From positions 806,001 to 870,000 of the forward strand of contig NZ_CP141728.1 in assembly GCF_035621135.1 (NCBI RefSeq): DNA of 64,000 nt, written 5' to 3'. The notes under the pieces are model-generated. The model was not told where the DNA came from and made no database searches. It saw only the letters and a program-made list of their open reading frames with translations. Position 1 is the stretch's first letter. Every line of letters begins with the position of its first letter. This document shows positions 1-8,118 of the stretch, in pieces. A program made the translations under genes and the position numbers. This DNA comes from Sinanaerobacter sp. ZZT-01 (GTDB lineage Bacteria; Bacillota; Clostridia; Peptostreptococcales; Anaerovoracaceae).

Positions 1-246
1 GCACATGCGCAGATCGCCTGCAAGCGGCTGCTGTGTCGCTAGAAATTTTAATGTTTTATCTGCAATCTGGCCTTCTAAATCGTCTATTTTTTCGTCGTTG
101 TCAATGATGCTTCTTGCTAAAGCTCCATCCTTTTCTTTCAGAGATTTTATCGCTCCCCGAATGGTTTCTTCAACCAGTGCGGTCATACTCAGTAAATCCG
201 CTTTAATCACGGCCATTTCCTGATCCATTTGCAATCTTGCTGCCAT
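1..246 (-). CDS. phoU: PhoU phosphate transport regulator, N-terminal part (cut by window edge)
   Basis: Only the first 82 codons lie in the window; the reading frame is open through base 1. The start ATG (244-246) follows an AAGGAGAGAAGGAT ribosome site. The visible protein is helical, with the pattern KADLLSMTALVEETIRGAI and an acidic run (DNDEKIDDLE) that fits the first PhoU helical bundle, whose E/DxxxD motifs bind metal. PhoU links the Pst transporter to the PhoR kinase and curbs phosphate uptake when phosphate is ample. It is the last visible gene of pstSCAB-phoU, 36 bases after pstB, so it is probably co-transcribed. Identity is supported by both sequence and position. Confidence 0.88.
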   Translation of the reverse strand, partial: MAARLQMDQEMAVIKADLLSMTALVEETIRGAIKSLKEKDGALARSIIDNDEKIDDLEGQIADKTLKFLATQQPLAGDLRMC

Positions 247-282
247 ATCCTTCTCTCCTTTATATAGGTTTTCCTATTAAAA

Positions 283-1062
283 TCACCCGAAACGCCCTGT
301 AATATAATCTTCCGTCTTTTTATTTGCGGGATTGGAAAAAATCGTTTCTGTCCGATCGCTTTCTATCACTTCTCCGCTCAAAAAGAAGGAAGTAAAATCA
401 GAAACGCGTCCCGCCTGCTGCATATTATGGGTTACAATTACAATCGTATATTTATCCGAAAGTGTGTTTAACAATTCTTCAATCTTTGCTGTTGCAACCG
501 GGTCCAACGCGGAAGTCGGTTCGTCCATTAGTATGACCTCCGGCTCTACGGCCAGGCATCTTGCAATGCACAGACGCTGCTGCTGTCCGCCGGAAAGTCC
601 TGCCGCAGATCGGTTGAGACGGTCTTTTACCTCTTCCCAGAGTGCAACTTCACGCAAGGTGCGTTCTACAATTTCATCCAATTTATTTTTATTTTTTTCT
701 CCGTGAATCTTGGGTCCGTATACGATATTTTCATAGATTGATTTTGGAAATGGATTTGGTTTTTGAAAGACCATTCCCACTTTTTTTCTCAATGCAGTCA
801 GGTCGTAATCCTTTCCGTATATATCTTCTTTGTCAAAATAAATATCCCCTTCGATTCTCACTCCGTTTATCAGATCATTCATTCGGTTTAACGTTCTGAG
901 GAAGGTTGATTTTCCACATCCCGACGGTCCAATCAGAGCGGTGATCTTATTTTCATAGATGTCCATATTTATATTTTTTAATGCTTGAAAGCTACCATAA
1001 AAAAGGTTTAAATCTCTAACCTCAAATTTCATTTTACCTTCTGCTTTTTCTTCTATCTGCAT
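283..1062 (-). CDS. pstB: Phosphate ABC transporter ATP-binding protein PstB
   Basis: ATPase of the high-affinity phosphate importer; it works on the cytoplasmic face of the PstA-PstC channel. Visible motifs are Walker [10 protein letters not shown] (about residue 45), Q-loop in [16 protein letters not shown], the signature LSGGQQQR (about 155) and Walker [14 protein letters not shown]. The PNPFP Q-loop and overall length (259 aa) are typical of PstB. A longer frame opens at 1095, but the ATG at 1062 has AAGGAG seven bases upstream and lies 5 bases after the pstA stop, so I prefer it. Genes pstA and phoU flank it in the same operon. Confidence 0.96.
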   Translation of the reverse strand: MQIEEKAEGKMKFEVRDLNLFYGSFQALKNINMDIYENKITALIGPSGCGKSTFLRTLNRMNDLINGVRIEGDIYFDKEDIYGKDYDLTALRKKVGMVFQKPNPFPKSIYENIVYGPKIHGEKNKNKLDEIVERTLREVALWEEVKDRLNRSAAGLSGGQQQRLCIARCLAVEPEVILMDEPTSALDPVATAKIEELLNTLSDKYTIVIVTHNMQQAGRVSDFTSFFLSGEVIESDRTETIFSNPANKKTEDYITGRFG

Positions 1063-1066
1063 CGAT

Positions 1067-1933
1067 TTACTCCTTTTCTTTTCCCAGGCTGCCACTGATA
1101 AAATTCGCTGCGGTATTAATCAAAAGAACCATTAAGATTAACAAGGCGGCCGTCGCATAGGTCTTTTCCTTTGACAATCCCTCTGATGCCAGCATGTACA
1201 AATGCACTGCCATACTCCTTGTCGAATCGAAAACGCTGGTTGGCAGCTTTAAAGAGCCGCCGACAGTGAGCATAACTGCCGCCGTCTCTCCGACTGCTCT
1301 TCCGATTCCTAAAATCAATCCGGTCAAGATGCCTGACTTACAACAAGGCAAAACTACTTTTATAATTGTCTGCCACTTGCTGGCTCCCAGCGATAAGCTC
1401 CCTTCACGGTAAGACATGGGTACGGTTTTCAAGGATTCTTCGGTCGCACGTACAAGTGTAGGCAGAACCATCATGGACAGCGTAAGTCCTCCGGAAAGTA
1501 CGGACCATCCCATGCCGAGAAAGACGACGAAAAACGCAAATCCGAATAAACCAAATATAATGGAAGGAATTCCTGCTAATATTTCCGTGAAAAATCGGAT
1601 TAAGGAAACGATTCTTCCTCCTTTTGCGTATTCATTGAAATAGATCGCTGCCGCAATGCCAACCGGCATGGAAATGACCATCGCGACTGCTGTGATATAA
1701 AGGGTTCCGATGATAACAGAAAAGATGCCGCCCTCTTTTCCCAGTCTTCGAGGTTCCTGTGATAAAAATTCCCAATTGATATGAGTAAGACCATTGATTA
1801 GGATATATCCGACAATTACAACTAAGCTGATTAAGGTAATCGCTGCCAAAATTCCAAGACTGCTATAGAAAATTCCATCTTTTATGGACTTTGATCGTTT
1901 TTGATTGTTATTATATAATTTTTCTTTTTCCAT
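1067..1933 (-). CDS. pstA: Phosphate ABC transporter permease PstA
   Basis: Membrane permease (288 aa) that pairs with PstC to form the phosphate channel. It has about six hydrophobic segments, starting with one near residues 25-48, and the binding-protein-dependent transport EAA-type loop [22 protein letters not shown], which contacts PstB. The motif [15 protein letters not shown] is characteristic of PstA/PstC. Its ATG overlaps the pstC stop by one base (TAATG), indicating translational coupling. An N-terminal charged stretch ([16 protein letters not shown]) is cytoplasmic by inference. Confidence 0.96.
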   Translation of the reverse strand: MEKEKLYNNNQKRSKSIKDGIFYSSLGILAAITLISLVVIVGYILINGLTHINWEFLSQEPRRLGKEGGIFSVIIGTLYITAVAMVISMPVGIAAAIYFNEYAKGGRIVSLIRFFTEILAGIPSIIFGLFGFAFFVVFLGMGWSVLSGGLTLSMMVLPTLVRATEESLKTVPMSYREGSLSLGASKWQTIIKVVLPCCKSGILTGLILGIGRAVGETAAVMLTVGGSLKLPTSVFDSTRSMAVHLYMLASEGLSKEKTYATAALLILMVLLINTAANFISGSLGKEKE

Positions 1934-2820
1934 TATGCATCTCCTCCCATACGCCGCATTACAAGCTGGGCGAGAATATTCAGTAGCATGATAATGACAA
2001 ACAGTACAATTCCCACCGCAAACAAAGCAGATTGGTGAGTCGGTGCTGCATAGGACATTTCCATTGCAATCGTTCCTGTCAATGTTGCCGCAGAATCCAG
2101 TATACTTTTTGGAACTACGGGCATATTTCCTGTGATTAAAAGGACAGCCATCGTTTCACCAATGGCTCTTCCCATTCCCAAAATAATGGAAGAGAGAATC
2201 CCTGACTTTGCCGCCGGAATCAAGACTTTCATAATTGTTTCTCTCTTATTTGCACCAAGTGCTAAAGAAGCCTCTCGATATTCATGGGGAACGGCCGCCA
2301 GTGAATTTTCAGAAATGCTCACAATTGTCGGCAAGATCATAATGGCTAAAATAATGGCTCCTGCCAAAACGCTGAATCCGGTGGTTGTCGCTCCCGGGCG
2401 GAAGATCTGATAAATCGGTAATATATAAGTACGGATGGCCGGTACCAGTACCGCCAGTCCAAAAAATCCATAAACGACGGATGGGATTCCTGCCAAAAGC
2501 TCTACTGCATTTTTAAATATTTTAGCAATTCTCGGGGGCAGGATCTCCACTAAAAACACCGCGCAGGCGATCCCTGTTGGAATGCCTATAATCAGCGACC
2601 CCAAGGTAACGGATAAAGTTCCTACGATCAATGGAAAGATTCCATATTCTCCGCTTGTCGGTTTCCAGTCCATCCCGAAAATAAAGGAAAAAACACCGTA
2701 TTCTCTCAATACGGGAAGACCGGAATGGAAAATAAAAATGGTAATCAATCCTACCGACAAAGTCGATAGGATTGCACAAAGGATGATTATTTTTTCGATT
2801 ACTTTTTCGTATGCTTTCAT
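1933..2820 (-). CDS. pstC: Phosphate ABC transporter permease PstC
   Basis: Second permease of the phosphate importer (295 aa). It has about six membrane segments, the EAA-type loop YREASLALGANKRETIMKVLIPA and the GRAIGETMAVLLITGN motif shared with PstA. The N-terminal region with FGMDWKPTSGEYGIFPLIVGTL is diagnostic for PstC, which binds the PstS-phosphate complex on the outside. The start ATG lies one base after the pstS stop, with GGTGA as its ribosome site inside the end of pstS, so translation is probably coupled. It is the second gene of the operon. Confidence 0.96.
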   Translation of the reverse strand: MKAYEKVIEKIIILCAILSTLSVGLITIFIFHSGLPVLREYGVFSFIFGMDWKPTSGEYGIFPLIVGTLSVTLGSLIIGIPTGIACAVFLVEILPPRIAKIFKNAVELLAGIPSVVYGFFGLAVLVPAIRTYILPIYQIFRPGATTTGFSVLAGAIILAIMILPTIVSISENSLAAVPHEYREASLALGANKRETIMKVLIPAAKSGILSSIILGMGRAIGETMAVLLITGNMPVVPKSILDSAATLTGTIAMEMSYAAPTHQSALFAVGIVLFVIIMLLNILAQLVMRRMGGDA

Positions 2821-2821
2821 G

Positions 2822-3688
2822 TTATTTCACCGGTATAAATTCTTCCGCTACAATTGCTTGCCCTTCCTCACTCATTACGAAGTCCACATAAGCCTGTGCT
2901 GCTTCGCTCAGTTCTGCTCCTGTCACATAGATAAAGGGTCTTGAAATTTTGTAACTGCCATCTACTACTGTATCAGAGGATGGAGCAACTCCTTCAACGG
3001 AAACTGCTTTGACTGTATCATCCAGAGAACCGAGGGATACATATCCAATGGAGTTTGGTGTTGTTGCTACGGTCTGTTTCACAGCTCCTGTGGATGGCTG
3101 TACGATTGCCTGTGCGATCGTGTTATCGATTTCTTTTCCGGCTTCGTCCTTGGATAACACTTTTGTAATTTCAGTAAATGCCCCTCTGGTTCCGGAGCCT
3201 TCTTCTCTGGTAACTACGACAATTTCTGCATCTTCGCCACCGACTTCTTTCCAATTCTTAATTTCTCCTGTATAGATTTTCTGAATTTGATCGAGCGTAA
3301 GGTCTTTTACGGTACATTCCGGGTTTACGACGACTGCGACTCCATCCTTTGCTATGATAGTTTCTGTTTTTACTTCTGCTTTTTCTTCTTCTTTTACTTC
3401 TCTGGACAATGCGCCAAAATCGGCAATCGCCTGTTCAATGGCCTTGATTCCTTGTCCGGAACCGCCTCCTTGCACTTCCACCGAGACATTTTTATTTTTA
3501 TCCATGAATGCCTCTGCCAGTTCTTCGGACAGCGGCTGTACAGAAGTAGATCCTGCAATCACAACCGTCCCGCTCAATTCTCCGTTGCTTCCCTCTGTCT
3601 GCGTATTGTCACCGCACCCACTTAATGCAACGGTCAGCGTCATAGCTGTGATTAGTCCGATTACCAACAATTTTTTTCTCTTTAACAT
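2822..3688 (-). CDS. pstS: Phosphate-binding lipoprotein PstS
   Basis: Extracellular phosphate receptor of the Pst importer, anchored as a lipoprotein. The signal peptide is KRKK, then a hydrophobic core, then the lipobox LSGC with the lipidated cysteine at about residue 25. The mature protein begins with an acidic linker and then shows TVVIAGSTSVQPLSEELAEA, GGGSGQGIKAI and REEGSGTRGAF, the phosphate-ligand loops of PstS. Two ATGs are in frame: 3694 is only one base from the AGAGG ribosome site, while 3688 is seven bases from it and is preferred (288 aa). It is the first gene after the Pho box array at 3800-3839. Confidence 0.95.
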   Translation of the reverse strand: MLKRKKLLVIGLITAMTLTVALSGCGDNTQTEGSNGELSGTVVIAGSTSVQPLSEELAEAFMDKNKNVSVEVQGGGSGQGIKAIEQAIADFGALSREVKEEEKAEVKTETIIAKDGVAVVVNPECTVKDLTLDQIQKIYTGEIKNWKEVGGEDAEIVVVTREEGSGTRGAFTEITKVLSKDEAGKEIDNTIAQAIVQPSTGAVKQTVATTPNSIGYVSLGSLDDTVKAVSVEGVAPSSDTVVDGSYKISRPFIYVTGAELSEAAQAYVDFVMSEEGQAIVAEEFIPVK

Positions 3689-3784
3689 ATTCATTCCTCT
3701 TTTCTTTTTTTATATTCCTTTTCATTTTGGTTAAAATTTAAAGGATGATTTTTCATGTACTTAGTATTCCCTTGCTTTAACTTT

Positions 3785-3839
3785 ATATTATCGAGGCTTT
3801 GTTAAAGGCAAATGAGTCTTTTGTTAAAAGCATGTTAAA
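3785..3839 (-). promoter_or_regulatory. Pho box array and pst promoter
   Basis: On the minus strand three copies of TTTAACA occur at 3833-3839, 3822-3828 and 3800-3806. Their starts are 11 and 22 bases apart, so all sit on one face of the helix. This matches the known PhoP site, TT(A/T)ACA hexamers at 11-base spacing. A possible -10 (GATAAT, 3787-3792) lies just downstream, with no good -35, as expected for an activator-dependent promoter. The direction is toward pstS, whose start is about 100 bases further. Binding is inferred from the pattern. Confidence 0.82.
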
Positions 3840-3906
3840 TGTCATTTTCTATCACTTGATAAAACAAACTCAAAATCCATATAAAAAAGAAATCGTTCTT
3901 ATCCGA

Positions 3907-3941
3907 CAAAAAAAGGAACTCTCTGTTTTATGAGAATTCCC
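3907..3941 (-). terminator. Terminator after phoR
   Basis: On the minus strand the arms GGAATTCTC (3932-3940) and GAGAGTTCC (3915-3923) form a 9-bp stem with one G-T pair and are followed by seven T. It lies just past the phoR stop and before the Pho boxes, so phoPR and pst are separate transcripts. Confidence 0.85.
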
Positions 3942-3999
3942 TTCAAGTATATTTTTTCTTATTTTTTCAATACACTGTACATCTAGCCTTATTATGGTA

Positions 4000-5412
4000 T
4001 TACAGCGGTAACTGCACCGTAAATTTTGTCCCTTTTCCCTCTTCACTTTCCACCTTAATATCACCGTCAAAAAGTGCAACAATGTGTTTTACAATTGCTA
4101 ATCCAAGCCCTGTTCCGCCTACCTTCTGAGAACGCGATTTGTCTGCACGGTAAAAGCGTTCAAACAGTCTGGGCAGATGCTCCTGTGCAATTCCAATTCC
4201 GTTATCTTCAACCGCAATGCTGATTTTTTCTTCCAGCTTTTTCACGGTTACTTTTATCTTGCCGTTTTCATTGGAATACTTCATTGCATTTTCTATCAAG
4301 TTCAACATCATCTGCTTGAATCGGTCACGGTTTCCTCCAATGTAAATTTCATACGGATACGTGGTTTCAACCGATATTGCTTTTTTCTTCATTTCCGGTT
4401 CCAAAAAAACAATAATTTCTTCGATCACTTCTTTTACGTTAATGTCCGTATCCGTATTGATCTCACGACCGCCTTCAATATCTGATACAATTAAAATATC
4501 GTCAATCAGCCGTTTCAAACGGGAGGCTTCTACTGAGATAATGTCTAAAAACTTTTTACGAATCTGTGGATTTTCATCAGCGCCGTCTTGCAGCGTTTCT
4601 ACAAAACCGGAAATTGATGTGAGAGGTGTTTTTAATTCGTGTGTTACATTTGCTACAAATTCCCGCCGAATGGTTTCTGCCTTTTCCATCTCTTCCACTG
4701 CCAAATGCAGCTGTTCTGCCATCTCATTCAACGTTTCTCCAAGCTCTTGCAGCTCATCATTCGTTTGAAAGCTTACTCTGCTTGTATAATCCCCTCCGGA
4801 AATTTTTCGAGCGTGTCCTACCAGCAGTTTAATTGGCTTCGTCAGCCAAAAAGCAAAGATGATACTGAGGATAATAGCAATGGCGACCCCTACAGCTGCG
4901 GATTTCAAAGCCGCTTCTTTCAAAAAATCTCCCATCATGTCCAAACGGTCAATTTCCATTGCCACTCGTGTAACTAAGACAAGCTCACCATGATCGACAA
5001 GGTTGACTGCAACATACAAATACTCTTTTCCCAACGTATTACTGGAACGATTGCTTGCGCCATAGCCTTTCTTTAAAGCATTCTTGATTTCTTCACGGTC
5101 TTTATGATTATCCATATCGACATAGTCTGCACCCATTTGCGAGTCTGCCAATATCATACCATCCGCTCTTACAAACGTAACTCTTTCTCCGATTTGTTCT
5201 GAAAAAACATCTGCATAATACTGATAATCAATCGTCAGTCCATGCTGTAAATCCTCTTCCATCGCCTGATTAATCAGTTTGCAGTAGCTTAAAAGTTCTC
5301 CTTCTTTTTGTGTCACCAAACTTTCCATATTTAAATGAAAGGATAAATAGCTGGTCACGATGACGCTGATTAGAATAAGGGATATGGACAAGGTTAGTAT
5401 TTTACGTTTCAT
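4000..5412 (-). CDS. phoR: Sensor histidine kinase, PhoR-type
   Basis: Membrane sensor kinase (470 aa), probably the phosphate-starvation sensor given its place between the phoP-type regulator and pst. Order of parts: membrane segment 4-27, extracellular sensor region about 28-165, second membrane segment about 168-190, HAMP about 191-245, HisKA with phospho-acceptor His258 in ANVTHELKTPL, and an ATPase domain with LIENAMKYS, VEDNGIGIA and GTGLGLAIVKHI. There is no clear PAS domain between HAMP and HisKA, which many PhoR proteins have. The start at 5412 has AGGAGG five bases upstream; a longer frame to 5463 lacks such a site. Confidence 0.9.
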   Translation of the reverse strand: MKRKILTLSISLILISVIVTSYLSFHLNMESLVTQKEGELLSYCKLINQAMEEDLQHGLTIDYQYYADVFSEQIGERVTFVRADGMILADSQMGADYVDMDNHKDREEIKNALKKGYGASNRSSNTLGKEYLYVAVNLVDHGELVLVTRVAMEIDRLDMMGDFLKEAALKSAAVGVAIAIILSIIFAFWLTKPIKLLVGHARKISGGDYTSRVSFQTNDELQELGETLNEMAEQLHLAVEEMEKAETIRREFVANVTHELKTPLTSISGFVETLQDGADENPQIRKKFLDIISVEASRLKRLIDDILIVSDIEGGREINTDTDINVKEVIEEIIVFLEPEMKKKAISVETTYPYEIYIGGNRDRFKQMMLNLIENAMKYSNENGKIKVTVKKLEEKISIAVEDNGIGIAQEHLPRLFERFYRADKSRSQKVGGTGLGLAIVKHIVALFDGDIKVESEEGKGTKFTVQLPL

Positions 5413-5466
5413 CTTAGCCTCCTGACCGTAAAGCCTATTTATCTTTTTCAAGGATTTTATCAATAA

Positions 5467-6192
5467 TCATTGTTGCTTTTTGGTATTTCTTTCAGGCATC
5501 TTATAGCCAATTCCCCTTACAGTTTGAATGTATTTCCCTGTTCTTTCATCATCTTTTAATTTTTTGCGAAGATAACGAATATGAACATCCACTGTTCTTG
5601 TCTCTCCAACATATTCAAAGCCCCAAACTCGATCTAACAACTGATCTCTTGTGAAAACTCTTCCTGGGCTTTCCGCCAAAGTCAAAAGCAAGTCGAACTC
5701 TTTTAGTGTCAATGAGATGATTTCCCCATCCAATTCTACCTCATGGCGAAGTTTATCTATAATAAGGCTGTCCACTATGATGCGTTCTGATTTTGTCTGT
5801 TCCTTTATTTTATCTTCTCTGTCCTTTTGAGAGTAACGTCTCAGAACTGCCTTAATCCGTGCCATAAGCTCTCTTGGACTGAAAGGCTTTGCTAAATAAT
5901 CATCCGCACCAAATTCAAGCCCCAATATTTTATCCACCTCATCGCTCTTGGCGGTCAACATGATGATCGGCGTTTTGTTTCCCTCTGCACGCAAATCTTT
6001 GCAAATATCATAGCCATTTTTTTCAGGCAGCATGATATCCAGTAAAATCAAATCAGGAAATTCCTCTCTTGCCATTCGCAAGCCTTCTGTTCCGTCTTCT
6101 GCCATCAAAGGCTCATAGTTATTCTGTATCAAGTGGTAGCTCACCAATTCCCGAATATTGGGTTCATCTTCAATCATTAATATCTTTTGCAT
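5467..6192 (-). CDS. phoP: Response regulator, PhoP/PhoB-type (OmpR family)
   Basis: DNA-binding response regulator (241 aa). The receiver has the acidic pair near residues 8-10, phospho-acceptor Asp52 in LILLDIMLP, Thr80 and Lys102 in LAKPF. A charged linker (QKDREDKIKEQTKSE) leads to a winged-helix domain with LTLKEFDLLLTL and VWGFEYVGETRTVDVHIRYLRKKL. The gene precedes the kinase by 54 bases and both precede pst, so I infer that it binds the TTTAACA repeats before pstS. Ribosome site GAGGG lies eight bases before the ATG. Confidence 0.92.
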   Translation of the reverse strand: MQKILMIEDEPNIRELVSYHLIQNNYEPLMAEDGTEGLRMAREEFPDLILLDIMLPEKNGYDICKDLRAEGNKTPIIMLTAKSDEVDKILGLEFGADDYLAKPFSPRELMARIKAVLRRYSQKDREDKIKEQTKSERIIVDSLIIDKLRHEVELDGEIISLTLKEFDLLLTLAESPGRVFTRDQLLDRVWGFEYVGETRTVDVHIRYLRKKLKDDERTGKYIQTVRGIGYKMPERNTKKQQ

Positions 6193-6281
6193 TTATTCTA
6201 CCCTCTTTGCCTATCGTTTGTAATCTTTTTATCCGCTATACAATTTCTGATCGTCCCAGTATAGACTCTGTTATTTTCATT

Positions 6282-6310
6282 ATTATATGCGATATAGAAA
6301 AAAAATACAA
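6282..6310 (-). promoter_or_regulatory. Promoter for phoP-phoR
   Basis: On the minus strand a TTGTAT (-35, 6305-6310) is 17 bases from TATAAT (-10, 6282-6287), about 90 bases before the phoP ATG. No TTTAACA repeat was found here, so this looks like a basal housekeeping promoter. Confidence 0.6.
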
Positions 6311-6339
6311 ATACATTGCAGTTTGTTCTCTAATTCCTC

Positions 6340-6368
6340 TTGAATAATATAAATAAATTTGGTATACT
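6340..6368 (+). promoter_or_regulatory. Promoter of tRNA-Gly
   Basis: TTGAAT (6340-6345) and TATACT (6363-6368) are 17 bases apart, placing transcription start about 8 bases before the tRNA. This is a close match to a housekeeping sigma promoter. Confidence 0.75.
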
Positions 6369-6381
6369 AAGAAAGCGTTGT

Positions 6382-6455
6382 GCGGGTGTAGTTCAATGGC
6401 AGAACATCAGCTTCCCAAGCTGAATACGAGGGTTCGATTCCCTTCACCCGCTCCA
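6382..6455 (+). tRNA. tRNA-Gly (anticodon CCC)
   Basis: Folds as a full cloverleaf: acceptor GCGGGTG pairs with CACCCGC, the anticodon stem TCAGC/GCTGA closes the loop TTCCCAA with anticodon CCC, and the T arm AGGGT..TTCGATTC is present. The CCA end is encoded. It stands alone with its own promoter and terminator. Confidence 0.95.
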
Positions 6456-6732
6456 AAGCAGAGAAGCACCCTTTCGGGTGCTTTTTGTTTTGAGTTAGTA
6501 CGATAACAAAGGAATCGCAGATTCCGGTCGCCTTTTTTCCCAAATCTACGCAGGGGATTTGCCGGAAAAACGGACAGCGTAGCGATTTTAAATCGCGAAG
6601 GTACCCGCTCCAAAACAGAGAAGCACCCTTTCGGGTGCTTTTTGTTTTGAGTTAGTACGATAACAAGGGAATCGCAGATTCCGGTCGCCTTTTTTCCCAA
6701 ATCTACGCAGGGGATTTGCCGGAAAAACGGAC
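6447..6732 (+). repeat. 129-bp tandem duplication of tRNA-Gly 3' end and terminator
   Basis: Bases 6447-6575 recur at 6604-6732 with two mismatches (6458 g/a, 6511 a/g) and an offset of 157. The copied unit begins with CCCGCTCCA, the last nine bases of the tRNA, and includes the terminator and about 95 bases of flank. The 28 bases between copies (6576-6603) contain the inverted repeat GCGATTT-t-AAATCGC. Copying of a tRNA 3' end is what integration at a tRNA leaves, but slippage or loss of a second tRNA would also fit. Short ORFs across this stretch are not genes. From 6733 to 6907 I see nothing else. Confidence 0.85.
6464..6490 (+). terminator. Terminator of tRNA-Gly
   Basis: AGCACCC and GGGTGCT pair around TTTC and are followed by TTTTGTTTT. 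An identical second copy lies at 6621-6647 inside the duplication. Confidence 0.9.
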
Positions 6733-6907
6733 TTTGAAATATTTAAGTTAAAATTGTAATATGTTGCATAAAAGGATGCCATTTTCAAACATATGCAACA
6801 CGAAATGCAACATGAAAGTTAAATAAATCAGCCCCCTGTTGGACCGAAAGAAACTGTTATATATCACAAAACAATACCTGCATCATATTGTAATGTGAGG
6901 TGGTATT

Positions 6908-7066
6908 ATGACTGCTCTGGAGCTGACTTACTTTATCACAACGGTTTCAAATTTAATCGCAAAAGACAAGACAGAAGATGAATTAACTTTGCTATCTGTC
7001 ATGTTCACACAATTAGGGGACACACTGGCTACGATTTCTGTACTTATAGATACCGATTCCGAGTAA
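6908..7066 (+). CDS. Small protein resembling DUF6774
   Basis: A 52-aa reading frame beginning MTALELTYFITTVSNLIA, with GAGGTGG seven bases before the ATG. The second half, LLSVMFTQLGDTLATISVL, resembles the conserved C-terminal half of small clostridial proteins classed as DUF6774 (from memory). The function of that family is not known to me. The protein is acidic and amphipathic with no signal peptide. It lies between the tRNA-Gly duplication and the convergent minus-strand group starting at 7113. Confidence 0.65.
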   Translation: MTALELTYFITTVSNLIAKDKTEDELTLLSVMFTQLGDTLATISVLIDTDSE

Positions 7067-7112
7067 CATCCGGATTTATTTTTATTTCACTTATTCTCCT
7101 TAACAGCCCATT

Positions 7113-7499
7113 CTATAAATAGGAAATAACACCCGGTCTTAACAGTACACTGTAAGTAATGATTAATTGTAATAGATGCATAGCTTGATCCTGCATCAAA
7201 TTTATCATCTTTGCATTTGCTTTGAGGTGGTCGATAATAAAATGTATTGCACAATTTATAATAAAGAAAATAAGAAAAATTAAGTTTAACCGAAATTTAA
7301 ATACGACTATAATTGGAAACATAATCATAAATGTCCAGCTAAAGGCGTGCACGCCCAACGCACATAAATAATCATACTGATACATAGGCTGCGGTGCATT
7401 GATCTGCCACCATTCTTTTTGTTTTCCCTTTGCCAACCATCCCTGTAAATAAAAATCATCTACAATATGCAGAAAAATCATTGTTAATAATACAAACAT
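7113..7499 (-). CDS. DUF3307-like integral membrane protein
   Basis: A 128-aa membrane protein with three or four hydrophobic segments (about 1-14, 52-68, 72-90, 105-122). The start MFVLLTMIFLHIVDDFYLQGWLAKGK has the histidine-aspartate-glutamine pattern (HIVDDFYLQ) of DUF3307 proteins, which are frequent in phages and prophages; a second HFIIDHLK motif fits as well. AGGGG lies six bases before the ATG. It is the last gene of a minus-strand set that runs from the endolysin. Its role is unknown; the polar residues in the membrane suggest metal or ligand binding, which is only a guess. Confidence 0.6.
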   Translation of the reverse strand: MFVLLTMIFLHIVDDFYLQGWLAKGKQKEWWQINAPQPMYQYDYLCALGVHAFSWTFMIMFPIIVVFKFRLNLIFLIFFIINCAIHFIIDHLKANAKMINLMQDQAMHLLQLIITYSVLLRPGVISYL

Positions 7500-7636
7500 C
7501 TCCTACCCCTTTAACGTATTCTCAATTTTAAAATATATTTATACTAATATTTACATTTTTTAGGTGATTTATTCATGCATTAGTAAATTAAAATAGCCAG
7601 CCGGTTTTCCCAAAGCTGACTATACAAATCACTTTA

Positions 7637-8038
7637 TTAAAAGATTCCAAATCCTCTCCGCATCAATTCATTCAGCAAAAGAAGGTCTACAAAATCCTGA
7701 AAAAGACCTCTTCTTCGGAAATTATTATTGCGGTTTCTTTGGGTAGGTCTTACAGACAAGTTCATTTTTGAACACGTTACATATTCCGTCAAGTCCGGAT
7801 ACATCGTACACACATTTGAATAAATGTCTTCACTGATTTGGTCAAACGATGCTTGGTCCGGCATCACTCTGCCGCACGAATCCATCTGATCACATGCAGA
7901 CATTACAAAGGGCTGTACTTTATAATAGATTTCAGGATAACACAGATTACAAGGTGTATTCCACTTCTGGTCGCATTCTGTTTCAATTGGCTTATATGGT
8001 AATTGGCTCAGCCCCTGATTAAGATAAGTATTTTGCAT
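7637..8038 (-). CDS. Unknown cysteine-containing protein, possibly surface or spore-coat
   Basis: A 133-aa protein I cannot place in a named family. It has cysteines spaced through residues 20-90 (ECDQKWNTPCNLC, SACDQMDSCGR, SNVCTMYP, VTCSK), then a basic polar linker (RPTQRNRNNNFRRRG) and a hydrophobic tail (LFQDFVDLLLLNELMRRGFGIF). A basic Asn/Arg-rich linker followed by a short leucine-rich tail is seen in some spore-coat-associated proteins, so a surface role is possible. AGGAGGGAACA precedes the ATG. The neighbours are the DUF4397 protein upstream and the DUF3307-like protein downstream. Confidence 0.65.
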   Translation of the reverse strand: MQNTYLNQGLSQLPYKPIETECDQKWNTPCNLCYPEIYYKVQPFVMSACDQMDSCGRVMPDQASFDQISEDIYSNVCTMYPDLTEYVTCSKMNLSVRPTQRNRNNNFRRRGLFQDFVDLLLLNELMRRGFGIF

Positions 8039-8118
8039 TGTTCCCTCCTAATAAATTTAGAAAATAGTATTCTTAGGCATACTATGAGGAAAGTTCTTAA
8101 AATGTGAAATCAATTTAT

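Noticed and set aside
3009-3275. Plus-strand frames opposite pstS
   Set aside because: They mirror the codon pattern of the real gene and have no ribosome site.
6407-6788. Two minus-strand frames over the tRNA-Gly duplication
   Set aside because: They repeat the same sequence because of the DNA duplication, run through the tRNA and terminators, and have no ribosome site.
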